Counted from the stretch's first letter, positions 16,195 through 25,464 are shown. The stretch: DNA of 64,000 bases from VAZQ01 sp963763365 (GCA_963763365.1 CAVXOE010000016.1:62001-126000), one strand, 5' to 3'. The notes: generated from the sequence alone by a model not told the origin. Program-made: numbers and translations.

Positions 16195-17946
16195 TCAGTT
16201 CTTGATGGTCACGCACTCGACGCCGTCACGCTTGAGCACCTTGCACGCGGCTTCCGCCTTGTCCTTGTCGAACCCGGCAAAACGCGCGCGATAGAAAGTG
16301 CTGCCACCTTTCTCTACCGATTCGGTAAATGGATCGGTACCGCCGACGACGCTCGAGGATTTTGTCTGGATGGTCGAGAGCCGCTGCTTGGCTTCCTGCT
16401 CGGCCTGGAAAGCGCCGACCTGGATCATCCAGCCGGAGCGGGCAACGGGCTTGGCGGATACCGGCGTGGGGGCAGGTGCGGCAACCGGCTTGGCGGCGGC
16501 GACACGGGCTACAGGCGCGACGGGAGCCGCTGCGCGGGCGGGCTGTGCTTCCACAGGCTTGGGCGCTTCGAACGCGGCAACTTCGAGTTTCGGCTCCTCG
16601 ACCTTGGCTGGCTCGGTCTTGACCGGCGCGATCCTGGCGGGCGCGATTATCGCCGGTGCAGGCGCGGCAACCTCTTGCGACGCCAGGCCGCCTGCGGGCT
16701 CGGCCGCTGTTTCCGGATTCGGAGCCGGCAGGTTGATCTGCGGCGAGACGATCGAAGCCGTTTGGAGGCTGCCTGCTTTGACCGAGACCGTCCGTACGAG
16801 CACGGGGCGGATTGGATCGCTCGATCCCGCCGCAGCGCGCGCCTGTGCGGTCGGTGCCGCAGCCAGCCGTACCGGCGTGGAGGTCGAACTCGCGACGGCG
16901 TAGCGCTGCTGATCCTTGCCGTCCGCTTTCGCCTCGGCTTTCGGTTCAACCTTGGCCGCAACCTTCGCTTCCGGCTTGAGGTCCGGCTTGGGCTCGAACT
17001 TGGCCGCGACCTTCGGTTCCGGCTTTGCTTCTGGCTTCGGAGCAACCTTGGCGTCCGCGACCTTGGTTTCGGACTTCCCGGCCAACTCCGCGACCATGGA
17101 CGTGGTCCGCTTGGTCGCGGCGGCGGTGATCGTTTGGCCGATCAATTCGCGCATGCGCGCGTCGCGACTGCCTGCGCTGCTGCCGCCCATCACGACCGCG
17201 ACGACATAGCGATTTCCGCGGTGGAGCGAGGTCACGAGATTGAAACCGGACGCGCGAATGTAGCCGGTCTTGATGCCGTCCACGCCGTCGACGCGGCCGA
17301 GCAGTTGATTGTGATTGGCGATCGACTGGCCGCGGAACGAGAACGAGCGGGTTTGGAAATACTTGTAGTATTTCGGGAAGCGTTCCTGAATGGAGCGACC
17401 GAGAATCGACTGATCGCGCGCCGTCGTGACCTGCGCGTCGTCCGGCAGACCGGACGCGTTCTTGTAGAGCGTATTCGCCATTCCGAGCGCCTTCGCCTTC
17501 TTGGTCATCAGGACGGCGAAGTCGTCCTCCTCGCCGGCGATGGCCTCGGCGATAACCACGGCGGCATCGTTCGCCGATCGGGTGATGATTCCCTTGATCG
17601 CGTCCTCGACCTGAATCGTGCTGCCGGCCTTCAGGCCGAGCTTGGTCGGCGATTGCTCGGACGCGCTCTGTGAGACTTTGAGCTGGCTGTCGAGCTTCAG
17701 CTTGCCTGCTTCGAGCTGCTCGAACAGCAGGTAGAGCGTCATGATTTTCGTGAGCGAAGCCGGATGGCGCTTGGCGTCCGGATTGGTCTGATGCAGGACC
17801 GTGCCCGAATTGGCGTCGACTACAATGTCGGAGTAGGGCGCCGCAGCTACGGGGCTGCTTGTCAGTGCGACGAGCGCAACAAATGACGCTACGCTGAACA
17901 TACCCCAACGAAGCCCGCGCCGGGCTTCAGTCCGGATCCACAGCAT
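16195..17946 (-). CDS. D-alanyl-D-alanine carboxypeptidase with SPOR domain
   Basis: A 583-residue secreted penicillin-binding protein of the S11 family, related to DacC/PBP5-6. After a signal peptide (about residues 16-36) the catalytic motifs are SLTK at 64-67, SAN at 124-126 and KTG at 226-228. The enzyme removes the terminal D-Ala of the peptidoglycan stem peptide. Residues 280-500 form a long Lys/Pro/Ala/Glu-rich linker with many KPEAK- and KVE-like repeats. The last 80 residues (SGWMIQVGAFQAEQEA to CVTIKN) are a SPOR domain, which binds denuded glycan at division sites. The combination suggests septal recruitment, matching the nearby mipZ. Confidence 0.93.
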   Translation of the reverse strand: MLWIRTEARRGLRWGMFSVASFVALVALTSSPVAAAPYSDIVVDANSGTVLHQTNPDAKRHPASLTKIMTLYLLFEQLEAGKLKLDSQLKVSQSASEQSPTKLGLKAGSTIQVEDAIKGIITRSANDAAVVIAEAIAGEEDDFAVLMTKKAKALGMANTLYKNASGLPDDAQVTTARDQSILGRSIQERFPKYYKYFQTRSFSFRGQSIANHNQLLGRVDGVDGIKTGYIRASGFNLVTSLHRGNRYVVAVVMGGSSAGSRDARMRELIGQTITAAATKRTTSMVAELAGKSETKVADAKVAPKPEAKPEPKVAAKFEPKPDLKPEAKVAAKVEPKAEAKADGKDQQRYAVASSTSTPVRLAAAPTAQARAAAGSSDPIRPVLVRTVSVKAGSLQTASIVSPQINLPAPNPETAAEPAGGLASQEVAAPAPAIIAPARIAPVKTEPAKVEEPKLEVAAFEAPKPVEAQPARAAAPVAPVARVAAAKPVAAPAPTPVSAKPVARSGWMIQVGAFQAEQEAKQRLSTIQTKSSSVVGGTDPFTESVEKGGSTFYRARFAGFDKDKAEAACKVLKRDGVECVTIKN

Positions 17947-18336
17947 GGCAAATCCCCCGTCCTCGTTCCCTTAGGTACTTCGAGCCGAAGCACCGACACC
18001 CCTGTGTGCCGAGGTAGAGAGATTGGACGTGGCAAAAAAGGCACTTTTCAGAAATATTTTGGCCTTTTTGACGCTTCGCCCCGCTCAATCCCAACCATGC
18101 GACCGTTCGTTCTCGCCAATTCGGTCGCATGCCCCCACGGCATTTGAGGAAGTTTAAGGGTTTGCGATTTCAGATTCGTTAAGCCGACTCATGCAGTGTG
18201 CGCATGACAAATCGTAAATATTGCGTTGCGAAACGCGACTTGACATTTTTGTGCAGCGCAATATATTTTCTCTGTGCTGGCGATTTGCGCTGGCAGCAGA
18301 GGCAATTCACCAGCAATCGGCTAAGCCGGGAGAGAG
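17947..18336. other. divergent promoter region between carboxypeptidase and phasin genes
   Basis: A 390-base interval without a credible gene. Its right half carries the phasin promoter at 18240-18267. The left half should hold the promoter of the carboxypeptidase gene on the minus strand, but no good consensus is visible. Composition is clearly more AT-rich than the flanking genes. Confidence 0.6.
18240..18267 (+). promoter_or_regulatory. sigma-70 type promoter of the phasin gene
   Basis: A perfect -35 TTGACA (18240-18245) and TATATT (18262-18267) with a 16-base spacer sit about 70 bases before the phasin start. GC-rich half sites (TGCGTTGCG, GTGCAGCGCAA) around the -35 could be regulator targets; this is inference. 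Confidence 0.6.
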
Positions 18337-18681
18337 ATGGGCATGGTCAAGAACATGGACGAACTGCAGCAGTTCGGTAAGGAGAATATGGACGCCACGA
18401 TGAAGTCGTTCGGCTCGTTCTCGAAGAGCTGGCAGGCGATCGCGGCCGAGATGGCGGATTATTCCAAGAAGGTCTTCGAGCAGGGCACTGCGGCGACCGA
18501 GAAGCTGATCGGTGCGAAGTCGGTCGAAAAGGCGATCGAGGTTCAGACCGAATTCGCCAAGAGTTCCTACGAGGGCTTCGTGGCGGAAGCGACCAAGCTC
18601 GGCGAGCTTTATTCCGACCTCGCGCGCGACTTGTACAAGCCTTATGAGAGCCAGTTCGGCAAATCTGCTTTTGTGAAGTAA
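18337..18681 (+). CDS. phasin family protein
   Basis: A 114-residue phasin of the short alphaproteobacterial type. It is almost entirely helical, with heptad-like spacing: FGKENMDATMKSFGSFSKSW, then AAEMADYSKKVFEQGTAATEKLIGAKSVEKAIEVQ, the phasin core, and KSSYEGFVAEATKLGELYSDLARDLYKPYE. Phasins coat polyhydroxyalkanoate granules and control their number and size. It has a strong promoter, a good ribosome site (ggagagag) and its own terminator, so it is an abundant monocistronic product. No PHA synthase gene is in the window. An ATG two codons downstream is the only alternative start. Confidence 0.9.
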   Translation: MGMVKNMDELQQFGKENMDATMKSFGSFSKSWQAIAAEMADYSKKVFEQGTAATEKLIGAKSVEKAIEVQTEFAKSSYEGFVAEATKLGELYSDLARDLYKPYESQFGKSAFVK

Positions 18682-18738
18682 GCCTGCGTTTGTGAAGTCA
18701 GTAGTCTGCGTGGCGTTACGTTTGTAGCGTTGACGAAG

Positions 18739-18773
18739 AAAGCCCGGCGGATCGGCCGGGCTTTGATTTTTTG
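18739..18773 (+). terminator. rho-independent terminator of the phasin gene
   Basis: A 10-bp perfect stem AAAGCCCGGC/GCCGGGCTTT (18739-18748 with 18755-18764) is followed by gattttttg. The T tract is on the plus strand, so it serves the phasin transcript. Confidence 0.88.
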
Positions 18774-18800
18774 TGGTCGCGATGGTCGACGTCGTTTGCG

Positions 18801-20516
18801 CTATCTCGCAACGCGCAGATTGGAGAGCGCGGTCCCGATCTGATTGAAGGTCGTGACGATCTGGTTCGCCGATGTCAGCAGAAAGAACTTGTCGGTCGAG
18901 CTCGCGCAGTTCTGCAGCAGTGTCGAGGTCGGATCGCCGCCGGTGTTGACCTGCACCGTATAGAGCGTGATGCCGGCAGCCTTGACGTTGTTGCACGTGA
19001 GCTGCTGGCGCGCATCGATCGACGACTGACTGGTGTACCAACGGTCCTCCGTGTTGAGACCGTCGGTCAACAGAATGATGACCTGCCGGTACGTATAGTT
19101 CGGATCCAGCGCCGGAGGGGTCGGAAACGGCCCGCCCCCCACCAGCGACATCCAGCCGTGTGCAAGCCCAATGGCCTGGTTGGTATTACCATTGGGCGAC
19201 ATGCCATCGACCAAGGTTTTCATTGCCGTCCAGTTGTAGTTGAGCGGCATGACGGCCGCTGTTGGACACAAGGCGTATTGCTCCGCCGGAAAGAGCGTCG
19301 CGGTAATGCTGGTGCTCGGTGCTGTGACGTTGGTGTCGTAGTTGCCGGAATTCGGCGCGTTGGTATCGCCGCGGTCTGACGCGCAACCGTTCCAAGTGCT
19401 GTGTGCCGGTGTCGCGTACGGGACGCCCGAATTCAAAACGAGCGCGGGTGTGTAGGTCGCATTCGACGTGGTGGGCCGCCAGGTGTGTTCGTACTTGTTG
19501 GAGCCGGTCGTGCAGGTCTTGCTGCTCCCGCTGCCGGTGCAGGAACACGTGCTGGAACTGGTGCTCGTGCAGGTGCAGGCACTTCCGACACACTTGGTCC
19601 AGGTGTTGTAGCAGCCGTTGTAGTAGACGCTGTCCTTCAGCGGCTTTTGGCTCCCATTGTCCATGCTCGGGCAGATGAGGCCGCTGTAATTGCCGCTCGA
19701 CGGGATGCTGGAAGTCGTCGAGGCGCCGCTGGTGGCCGGACCATTGGTACAACTAAATCCTTGGCTGCCGGTGCTGACGGGGCACGAGGAGCCTTTGGTG
19801 GTGGTGTACCAGTTGCTCGGCTTGTTTGAAGCGCCGGCAAGGATCGGCGGCTCCGCTTCCCAGTCGGTCCAGTCGATCCAGTTCTGGTTGTAGTTCGTCG
19901 GATCGGCATTGACGTCCTTGACGAACGGAATAATCGAAACATACACGTCGCCGTTCTGCGTCGCCGCGCCTTGGAGCTGGTCCAGCAGGCTCTTGGTGGC
20001 AGATTGGAGCGCCGTCATCTTGCCGGCGCTCGACATCGAGCCGGTATTGTCGAGCACCAGCGCGACACGCAGCCGCGAATTGCCCCACATGACCGTCGAC
20101 GAGGCGTCGATGTTCAGCACGGTCCTGCCGAGAACCTTCATGAAGGTCGTCGGCACCGAGCCCGACCCGGTCACCACGATCTGCGATCCAGCGGACGTCG
20201 TGTAGGTTGGCGTGATCTGGATGTTGTTAACGTCGGTATGGTTGAAATTTGCGCTGAAGTAGCTGGTAGCCTTGCTGTTGATCTGCGCGGTCGTGAGCTT
20301 CGAGGCATCCTTCGACAGCATGAGCGCCGTGGCATCGACCGCCGCTTGCATCGCGGCCTTGGCCGAGTTTGCGCGGCTGTAGTCGATGGCGGATCCCACA
20401 AATCCCATGATGGGCACGGTCGCGAGCGCGAATGTCAGCACCATGTTGCCGCGCTCGGCGGAGCGGAATTCGCGCAAGTGACCGCGAAGAGAACTGAGCA
20501 AAGTCGAGAATGCCAT
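18801..20516 (-). CDS. TadG-like pilus assembly protein with VWA domain
   Basis: A 571-residue protein. The ATG complementary to 20514-20516 has a ggtgag ribosome site; an ATG four codons upstream is possible. Residues 20-45 (ERGNMVLTFALATVPIMGFVGSAIDYSRA) are the TadE/TadG-type N-terminal membrane segment. A VWA domain follows, with the MIDAS motif DNTGS at 156-160, and its last part reads YRQVIILLTDGLNTEDRWY. The insertion between residues 240 and 345 is Ser/Thr/Cys-rich with ten cysteines, which is not needed for the VWA fold. The gene is alone here, without other tad/cpa genes. A surface or envelope adhesion role is inferred. Confidence 0.85.
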   Translation of the reverse strand: MAFSTLLSSLRGHLREFRSAERGNMVLTFALATVPIMGFVGSAIDYSRANSAKAAMQAAVDATALMLSKDASKLTTAQINSKATSYFSANFNHTDVNNIQITPTYTTSAGSQIVVTGSGSVPTTFMKVLGRTVLNIDASSTVMWGNSRLRVALVLDNTGSMSSAGKMTALQSATKSLLDQLQGAATQNGDVYVSIIPFVKDVNADPTNYNQNWIDWTDWEAEPPILAGASNKPSNWYTTTKGSSCPVSTGSQGFSCTNGPATSGASTTSSIPSSGNYSGLICPSMDNGSQKPLKDSVYYNGCYNTWTKCVGSACTCTSTSSSTCSCTGSGSSKTCTTGSNKYEHTWRPTTSNATYTPALVLNSGVPYATPAHSTWNGCASDRGDTNAPNSGNYDTNVTAPSTSITATLFPAEQYALCPTAAVMPLNYNWTAMKTLVDGMSPNGNTNQAIGLAHGWMSLVGGGPFPTPPALDPNYTYRQVIILLTDGLNTEDRWYTSQSSIDARQQLTCNNVKAAGITLYTVQVNTGGDPTSTLLQNCASSTDKFFLLTSANQIVTTFNQIGTALSNLRVAR

Positions 20517-20742
20517 GACGCTCACCATTGCTGGTTATTTGAGCGCATGTCGTAAATTGAACGTGTGAAACGAGCGTAAAGAGTCGATGCGAAAAGTAGG
20601 TTAGGGTGCAATAACCTCTTAGCTATTCATGGCCTTCTCAAATCAATTCTACCAGACGCTAAACTTCGGTCGCTGGATTTACGGCCTGCCGATATCGATT
20701 GCTTAACCATGGACGCCGTGCTCGCCGGCCGCCTCTCACAGG

Positions 20743-21732
20743 CTACTCGGGCTGAATGCCGGAATCCTTGGCGAGTTGCGTCCAGCGCACGATATCGGCT
20801 GCGAGATGCGCGGGCATGTCGCCCGGTCCGATCCACGCAGGTTGCGTTCCGCCGGCGCTGAGTTGGCGGTTCATGTCCGGGTCCTTGGCGAATTTCTCGA
20901 GCGCTGTTCCCAGCGTTGTCACCACGTCCGGTGGAAGACCGGCGGGACCGAACACGCCCGCCCAGCCGGTGGGATCGATGCCGGGCGCGAAGGTCTCGTT
21001 GAAGGTGGGAACGTCCGGCAACAGCGGCGTGCGCGTCTTGGTGCTCACCGCGAGGGCGCGTACTTTCCCCACCTTGACCTGCGGCACACCCAACGTCGTG
21101 TCGACGATCATCACGCGGATATGGCCCGAGATCAAATCCGTCAAACCCTGCGCATTGCTGCGGTACGCGACGCGCGCCATCTCCACGCCGGCGGCGCGCC
21201 GCAGCAGTTCGCCGCTGATGAGACCGCCCGAATTGCCGTAGCCATATTCGAGTTTGCCGGGATTGGCCTTGAGGTAGTCTACCAATTCCTGCGCGCTGTG
21301 AACCGGCAGGTCGGGGTGGACGAGGAGAACGTTGCAGAAGTCGAACAGCCGCGCGATCGGCGTGAAGCTCTTGACCGGGTCGTAGGGCACTTTCTTGTAT
21401 GTGCTTTGCACGACCGAGTGCGTGGTGTTGCCGCCGATCAGAAGCGTGTAGCCGTCGGCGCGCGCATTGGCGACGCTTGCTGTGCCGATCATCCCGGTCG
21501 CGCCCGGCTTGTTCTCGATCACGAACGGCTGGCCCAGTTGATTTTGCAGATATTGGGCCAGTTGCCTGGAATTGACGTCGGTCACCGTACCGGGTGCGAA
21601 CGGGACGACGATCGTCACCGGACGAGAGGGATAGGATTGCGCCTCGGCGTGTTGCGAGGGAAGGAGCGCAATCGCCGCGACCATGATAGCCAGAAGGAAG
21701 GTCGCACGCGACCACGTCGAATAGAATGTCAT
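20743..21732 (-). CDS. Bug/TctC-type tripartite tricarboxylate receptor
   Basis: A 329-residue periplasmic receptor. The ATG complementary to 21730-21732 gives a signal peptide that ends near LPSQHAEAQ, and then the family signature SYPSRPVTIVVPFAPGTVTDVNSRQLAQ begins. Further blocks are GQPFVIENKPGATGMIGTASVANARADGYTLL and GKVRALAVSTKTRTPLLPDVPTFNE. Bug proteins bind small carboxylates such as citrate, aromatic acids or nicotinate and pass them to TctAB transporters. No TctA or TctB gene is nearby. The frame is open upstream into the flavin reductase gene because that gene has lost its stop by a frameshift; the fusion is not biological. Confidence 0.9.
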   Translation of the reverse strand: MTFYSTWSRATFLLAIMVAAIALLPSQHAEAQSYPSRPVTIVVPFAPGTVTDVNSRQLAQYLQNQLGQPFVIENKPGATGMIGTASVANARADGYTLLIGGNTTHSVVQSTYKKVPYDPVKSFTPIARLFDFCNVLLVHPDLPVHSAQELVDYLKANPGKLEYGYGNSGGLISGELLRRAAGVEMARVAYRSNAQGLTDLISGHIRVMIVDTTLGVPQVKVGKVRALAVSTKTRTPLLPDVPTFNETFAPGIDPTGWAGVFGPAGLPPDVVTTLGTALEKFAKDPDMNRQLSAGGTQPAWIGPGDMPAHLAADIVRWTQLAKDSGIQPE

Positions 21733-21785
21733 CGCTTTACCTTGCCGATTGGCGCCGAGTAGGAATTCAGTTCCGCAACGCCCGA

Positions 21786-22473
21786 TCATCCGGCAGCGGC
21801 GACGCGGCCCTTGCGACTCTCCGCCCATGCCGCGCTTGAACGCGTCGGCGAGACCGTAGGTTTCCACCGGCATCGTGAAGACGGATTCGACGGACGTGTA
21901 GTCGAGATAGCCGAGGCGGGCGAGCGGGCGGATGCGTGCGACGTCGAGCTTGCCGTCCTTGGTAAGGAACTCGTCCTTGATGTGAACGGCGATCACCTTG
22001 CCGATGACGACGTGAAACAGGGTCTCGGCGCTGTTGCCGGGCAGCACGAGGGTCGATTGATGGACGCATTCGAAGTGAACGGGTGAAGCCGCGACGCGCG
22101 GCGGTTTCACGTAGAGCGAGGGAGCCTTTTCCAGACCGGCGAGCTCGAACTCGTCGACGTTAGAGTCAACGTAGAGCGCCGTCTTGTTCACCGCTTCGCG
22201 CAGATCGTAGGTCGCCATGTTGAAGACGAATTCGCCGGTCTCCTGCACGTTGCGCACGCTGTCCTTGCGCTCGGCGCCGACCGGATGCGCCGAGGCAGCG
22301 AACATGATGTAGGGCGGGTCCCAGCCGACGATATTGAATTGGCTGAAGGGAGCGAGGTTCGCCGAGCCTTTTCGCCCCAGCGTCGAAATCCACGCGATCG
22401 GGCGAGGGACCACGCAGCTCTTGAACGGGTTGAACGGCAGGCCGTGGTTGTTCTTTTCGGTTTCATAGTGCAT
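21786..22473 (-). CDS. flavin reductase family protein, frameshifted at its C-terminus
   Basis: A flavin-dependent reductase domain (DIM6/NTAB-like). The N-terminal half reads MHYETEKNNHGLPFNPFKSC, then PRPIAWISTLGRKGSANLAPFSQFNIVGWDPP, the FMN-binding core, and later HVVIGKVIAVHIKDEF. Near the C-terminus the frame breaks at a CCC run (21824-21826, GGG on the coding strand). Removing one G makes the end read RGMAESRKGRVAAAG and stop at 21786-21788, giving 228 residues. As read, the frame instead runs 576 residues into the Bug receptor. It probably reduces flavin or binds FMN for a partner oxygenase; none is adjacent. Confidence 0.82.
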
Positions 22474-22643
22474 TGGCGGCGCGTCCGTTCCGTTGGCGTG
22501 TGACCGGCGTTGAAGAGCAGCGCAAGTATAGGGCGCGGGCTTTCACTGTCTATTGGATTGCCTGCACGCTTGACGAGCGCTCAAGCGGAGCGTGCGCGCG
22601 AACCGGTGCGATCTACCAATCTCCGGCGCTCTCAATTCATCTC

Positions 22644-23612
22644 TCAATTCACCTTGATGCCGGCGGCCTTCACTAGCGCCGTGTTGGTCTCGATCTCCCG
22701 CTTCACCAGCGCATCGAACTGAGCGGAGTTGAGCGACATCGGATCGGCGCCCAGGTTCTTCAGCTTTTCCTGCACCGCCGGATTGGCGAGCGCCTTGGCC
22801 ATCTCGGCATAGAGCTTCTCGCGGATCGCGGCTGGCGTCTTCGCTGGCGCGAACATGCCGACCCAGAAATTGTATTCCGAGTTGGGGATGCCGGCCTGCA
22901 CGGTCGTCGGTACGTCGGGCAGCGCGGACGCGCGCGATGTGCCCGACACCGCGAGCGCCACCACCTGCTTGTCTTTCAGGAGCGGCAGCGCATTGACGAG
23001 CGGCGCGAAATAGAAATCGGCGCGGCCGGCGATCACCTCGGTGAGCGCTTCGGGCGCTCCCTTGAACGGCAGGTGCACCGCCTCCAGGCCAGCCGCCAGG
23101 CGGAAGCGTTCGCCATTGAGATGCGAGGAGTTGCCGGCACCAGCCGAAGCGTAGTTGATCTTGCCGGGATTGGCCTTGGCATAGGCGACAAAGTCGGCGA
23201 GCGACTTGTAGCCCCTCGACGGGTTGAACACCATCACCACCGGCATGTTGCCGAGCGGCACGATCGGTGCGAGGTCGCTCATCTCGAAACCGAGGCTCGA
23301 GCGCGTGGCCGGCGTCACCGTGTGGGTGGAGGAATTGACCAGCAGCGTGTAGCCGTCCGGCTCGGACTTGGCGACCGCGCTCATGCCGATGGTGTTGCCG
23401 GCGCCGGGGCGATTCTCGACGATGATCGGCTGGCCGAGTTGTTGCGAGAGCTGGTCGGCGACGATCCGCCCCATCACGTCGCTCGCGCTGCCGGCGGTGA
23501 GCGGCACCACCACGCGGATGGGCTTGGTCGGCCACGCCTGCGCCAAGGCCGCCGTGCCGGTGCCGGCGAGGGTGGCGAGCACGGCTGCAACAACAAGCAC
23601 GGTACGGCGCAT
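22644..23612 (-). CDS. Bug/TctC-type tripartite tricarboxylate receptor
   Basis: A 322-residue periplasmic receptor. The start complementary to 23610-23612 has an excellent aggagg ribosome site and a signal peptide MRRTVLVVAAVLATLAGTGT ending at AALAQ. The family blocks follow: AWPTKPIRVVVPLTAGSASDVMGRIVADQLSQQLGQPIIVENRPGAGNTIGMSAVAKSEPDGYTLLVN-type order, then KPGK-like ANPGKINYASAGAGNSSHL and KDKQVVALAVSGTSRASALPDVPTTVQAG. It captures an unidentified small carboxylate. The frame is open upstream, but that part overlaps the tRNA-Leu region and is not coding. No membrane partner is encoded nearby. Confidence 0.92.
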   Translation of the reverse strand: MRRTVLVVAAVLATLAGTGTAALAQAWPTKPIRVVVPLTAGSASDVMGRIVADQLSQQLGQPIIVENRPGAGNTIGMSAVAKSEPDGYTLLVNSSTHTVTPATRSSLGFEMSDLAPIVPLGNMPVVMVFNPSRGYKSLADFVAYAKANPGKINYASAGAGNSSHLNGERFRLAAGLEAVHLPFKGAPEALTEVIAGRADFYFAPLVNALPLLKDKQVVALAVSGTSRASALPDVPTTVQAGIPNSEYNFWVGMFAPAKTPAAIREKLYAEMAKALANPAVQEKLKNLGADPMSLNSAQFDALVKREIETNTALVKAAGIKVN

Positions 23613-23892
23613 CGGGTTTTCCTCCTGCTCGGGCGGTTTCGCGCTCTTGCCGGCGCGCACCCATGGAAATCGAGCTATATCACGCGGGGCCGAGCCGGCC
23701 ACAGACTCACAGGGCCATGCGGCAGCGGGCCGCAAACGCTGGAATCGGTCCAAATTTCCCGTGCGCGGCTTGGTTTTCGCGTGATATAAGCCGCGCCGCC
23801 CGGCTCCCAGCGCAAACCGGCTCGTACCGACTTGCACATCTCCTGCCATGCCGATATCGGCTAGCGGCACGGCACGATGCGCGGGTGCCCTT

Positions 23893-23977
23893 GCGGGCGT
23901 GGCGGAACTGGTAGACGCGCGGGATTTAGGTTCCCGTGACGAAAGTCGTGGGGGTTCGAGTCCCTCCGCCCGCACCA
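23893..23977 (+). tRNA. tRNA-Leu (anticodon TAG)
   Basis: An 85-base cloverleaf including encoded CCA: acceptor GCGGGCG pairs with CGCCCGC, then discriminator A and CCA. The anticodon arm CGGGA-TTTAGGT-TCCCG has anticodon TAG. A long variable arm (GTGACGAAAGTCGTG) is typical of class II tRNA-Leu, and the T-loop GTTCGAGTC is intact. It lies 84 bases upstream of tig. Confidence 0.95.
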
Positions 23978-24060
23978 CGCGAAGGGTAAGACGCATCGAC
24001 GGCTCGAATGGCCGCCCAATCCACCGCCGCGGTCGCGGCGCGAACCTGTAGATTGTCATC

Positions 24061-25422
24061 ATGGAAGTCACAGAAACACTTTCCGACGGCCTCAAGCGCG
24101 AATTTCAGGTGAAGGTCCCGGCGCCCGATCTGGAGGCGCGGGTCAGCCAGCGGCTCGACGAGATCAAGGGCCAGGTGCAGATACGCGGCTTCCGGCCGGG
24201 CAAGGTGCCGGTCGCCCACCTCAAGAAGCTCTACGGCCGTTCGATGATGGCCGAAGCTATTGAGGCGGTGATCCGCGAGATCAACTCCAAGATCGTGGAG
24301 GAGCGCGGGCTCAAGCTTGCCATGGAGCCCAAGGTCACGTTGCCCGAGGCGGAAACCGAGGTCGAGAAGGTGATCGGCGGACAGTCCGACCTCGCCTACA
24401 CGGTGGCGCTCGAGGTCCTACCCAAGATCGAACTCGCGGACTTCAAGGGCATCACGCTCGAACGGCTCGCGACCGAGGTCGCCGACAGCGAGATCGAGGA
24501 GGCGCTCGGCAAGATTTCCGAGCAGAACCGGCCGTTCGCCGCGAAGGGGGAGGGCGCCAAGGTCGAAAAGGGCGATCGCGTCGTGGTCGACTTCACCGGC
24601 AAGCTGGAAGGCCGGCCGTTTGAGGGCGGCACGGGTGGCGATATCGGTGTCAACGTCGGCTCGAACACCTTCATCCCGGGCTTCGAGGATCAGCTCATCG
24701 GGATGGCGGCCGGCGAGAAGCGGCTGGTCAAGGTGACGTTCCCGACCAACTACATGAATGCCGAGCTCGCCGGCAAAGAGGCCGAGTTCGACGTCACGGC
24801 GAAGTCGGTCGAGGCGCCCGGCACCGTCACGGTCGACGATGCGTTCGCAAAGTCGCTCGGCATGGAGTCGCTCGACAAGCTCAAGGAAGCGGTCAAAGGG
24901 CGTATCCAGCAGGAGCACGCCGCCCGCAGCCGGCAGAAGCTCAAGCGCATGCTGCTCGATCAGCTCGACGCCATGCACAAATTCGCCCTGCCGCCGACCC
25001 TGGCGGAGGAGGAGTTCAAGAACGTCTGGTCGGCGGTGGAGAACGACCTCAAGCAGCAGAATCGGACCTTCGTGGACGAAGGCACGACCGAGGAAAAGGC
25101 GCGCGAGGAATACCGGACCATTGCCGAGCGGCGGGTGCGTCTGGGTCTCGTGCTTGCGGAAATCGGCGAGAAGAACAATATCACGGTGACGGAGGACGAA
25201 CTCTCTCGCGCCATCGTCGAGCAGGCCCGGCAGTTTCCCGGCCGCGAGCAGGAAATCTGGGACCACTATCGCAAGAATCCGCAGGCGGTGGCGAATGTGC
25301 GAGCGCCGTTGTTTGAGGAGAAGGTCGTGAATTTCCTGGTCGAGCTTGCCAAGGTGACCGACAAAGCGGTCTCGCGCGAGGAGCTCTATAAGGACGACGA
25401 GGACGAAAGCCCCGCCGCCTGA
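24061..25422 (+). CDS. tig: trigger factor
   Basis: A 453-residue ribosome-associated chaperone and peptidyl-prolyl isomerase. The N-terminal ribosome-binding domain carries the signature GFRPGKVPVAHLKKLYG at residues 41-57. The FKBP-type PPIase domain lies at about 150-245 (GDRVVVDFTGKLEGRPFEGGTGGDIGVNVGSNTFIPGFEDQLIGM). The helical C-terminal domain with QQNRTF and REEYRTIAERRVRLGLVLAEIGEKN forms the substrate cradle, ending in an acidic tail. It binds nascent chains at the exit tunnel. It heads the tig-zinc finger-clpP-clpX-lon cluster. The ATG at 24061 is preceded by a weak ribosome site only. Confidence 0.97.
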   Translation: MEVTETLSDGLKREFQVKVPAPDLEARVSQRLDEIKGQVQIRGFRPGKVPVAHLKKLYGRSMMAEAIEAVIREINSKIVEERGLKLAMEPKVTLPEAETEVEKVIGGQSDLAYTVALEVLPKIELADFKGITLERLATEVADSEIEEALGKISEQNRPFAAKGEGAKVEKGDRVVVDFTGKLEGRPFEGGTGGDIGVNVGSNTFIPGFEDQLIGMAAGEKRLVKVTFPTNYMNAELAGKEAEFDVTAKSVEAPGTVTVDDAFAKSLGMESLDKLKEAVKGRIQQEHAARSRQKLKRMLLDQLDAMHKFALPPTLAEEEFKNVWSAVENDLKQQNRTFVDEGTTEEKAREEYRTIAERRVRLGLVLAEIGEKNNITVTEDELSRAIVEQARQFPGREQEIWDHYRKNPQAVANVRAPLFEEKVVNFLVELAKVTDKAVSREELYKDDEDESPAA

Positions 25423-25464
25423 CGGCGCGATCGCGATGCATTGTTGGCGCAAATCGTGGAATAA

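Noticed and set aside
16195..17100. Lys/Pro/Ala repeats in the carboxypeptidase as a possible mobile or CRISPR-like repeat
   Set aside because: They are a protein linker coded in frame between the catalytic and SPOR domains.
22644..24095. 483-residue version of the second Bug receptor
   Set aside because: The extension upstream of 23612 runs through the tRNA-Leu; the internal ATG has a perfect ribosome site and signal peptide.
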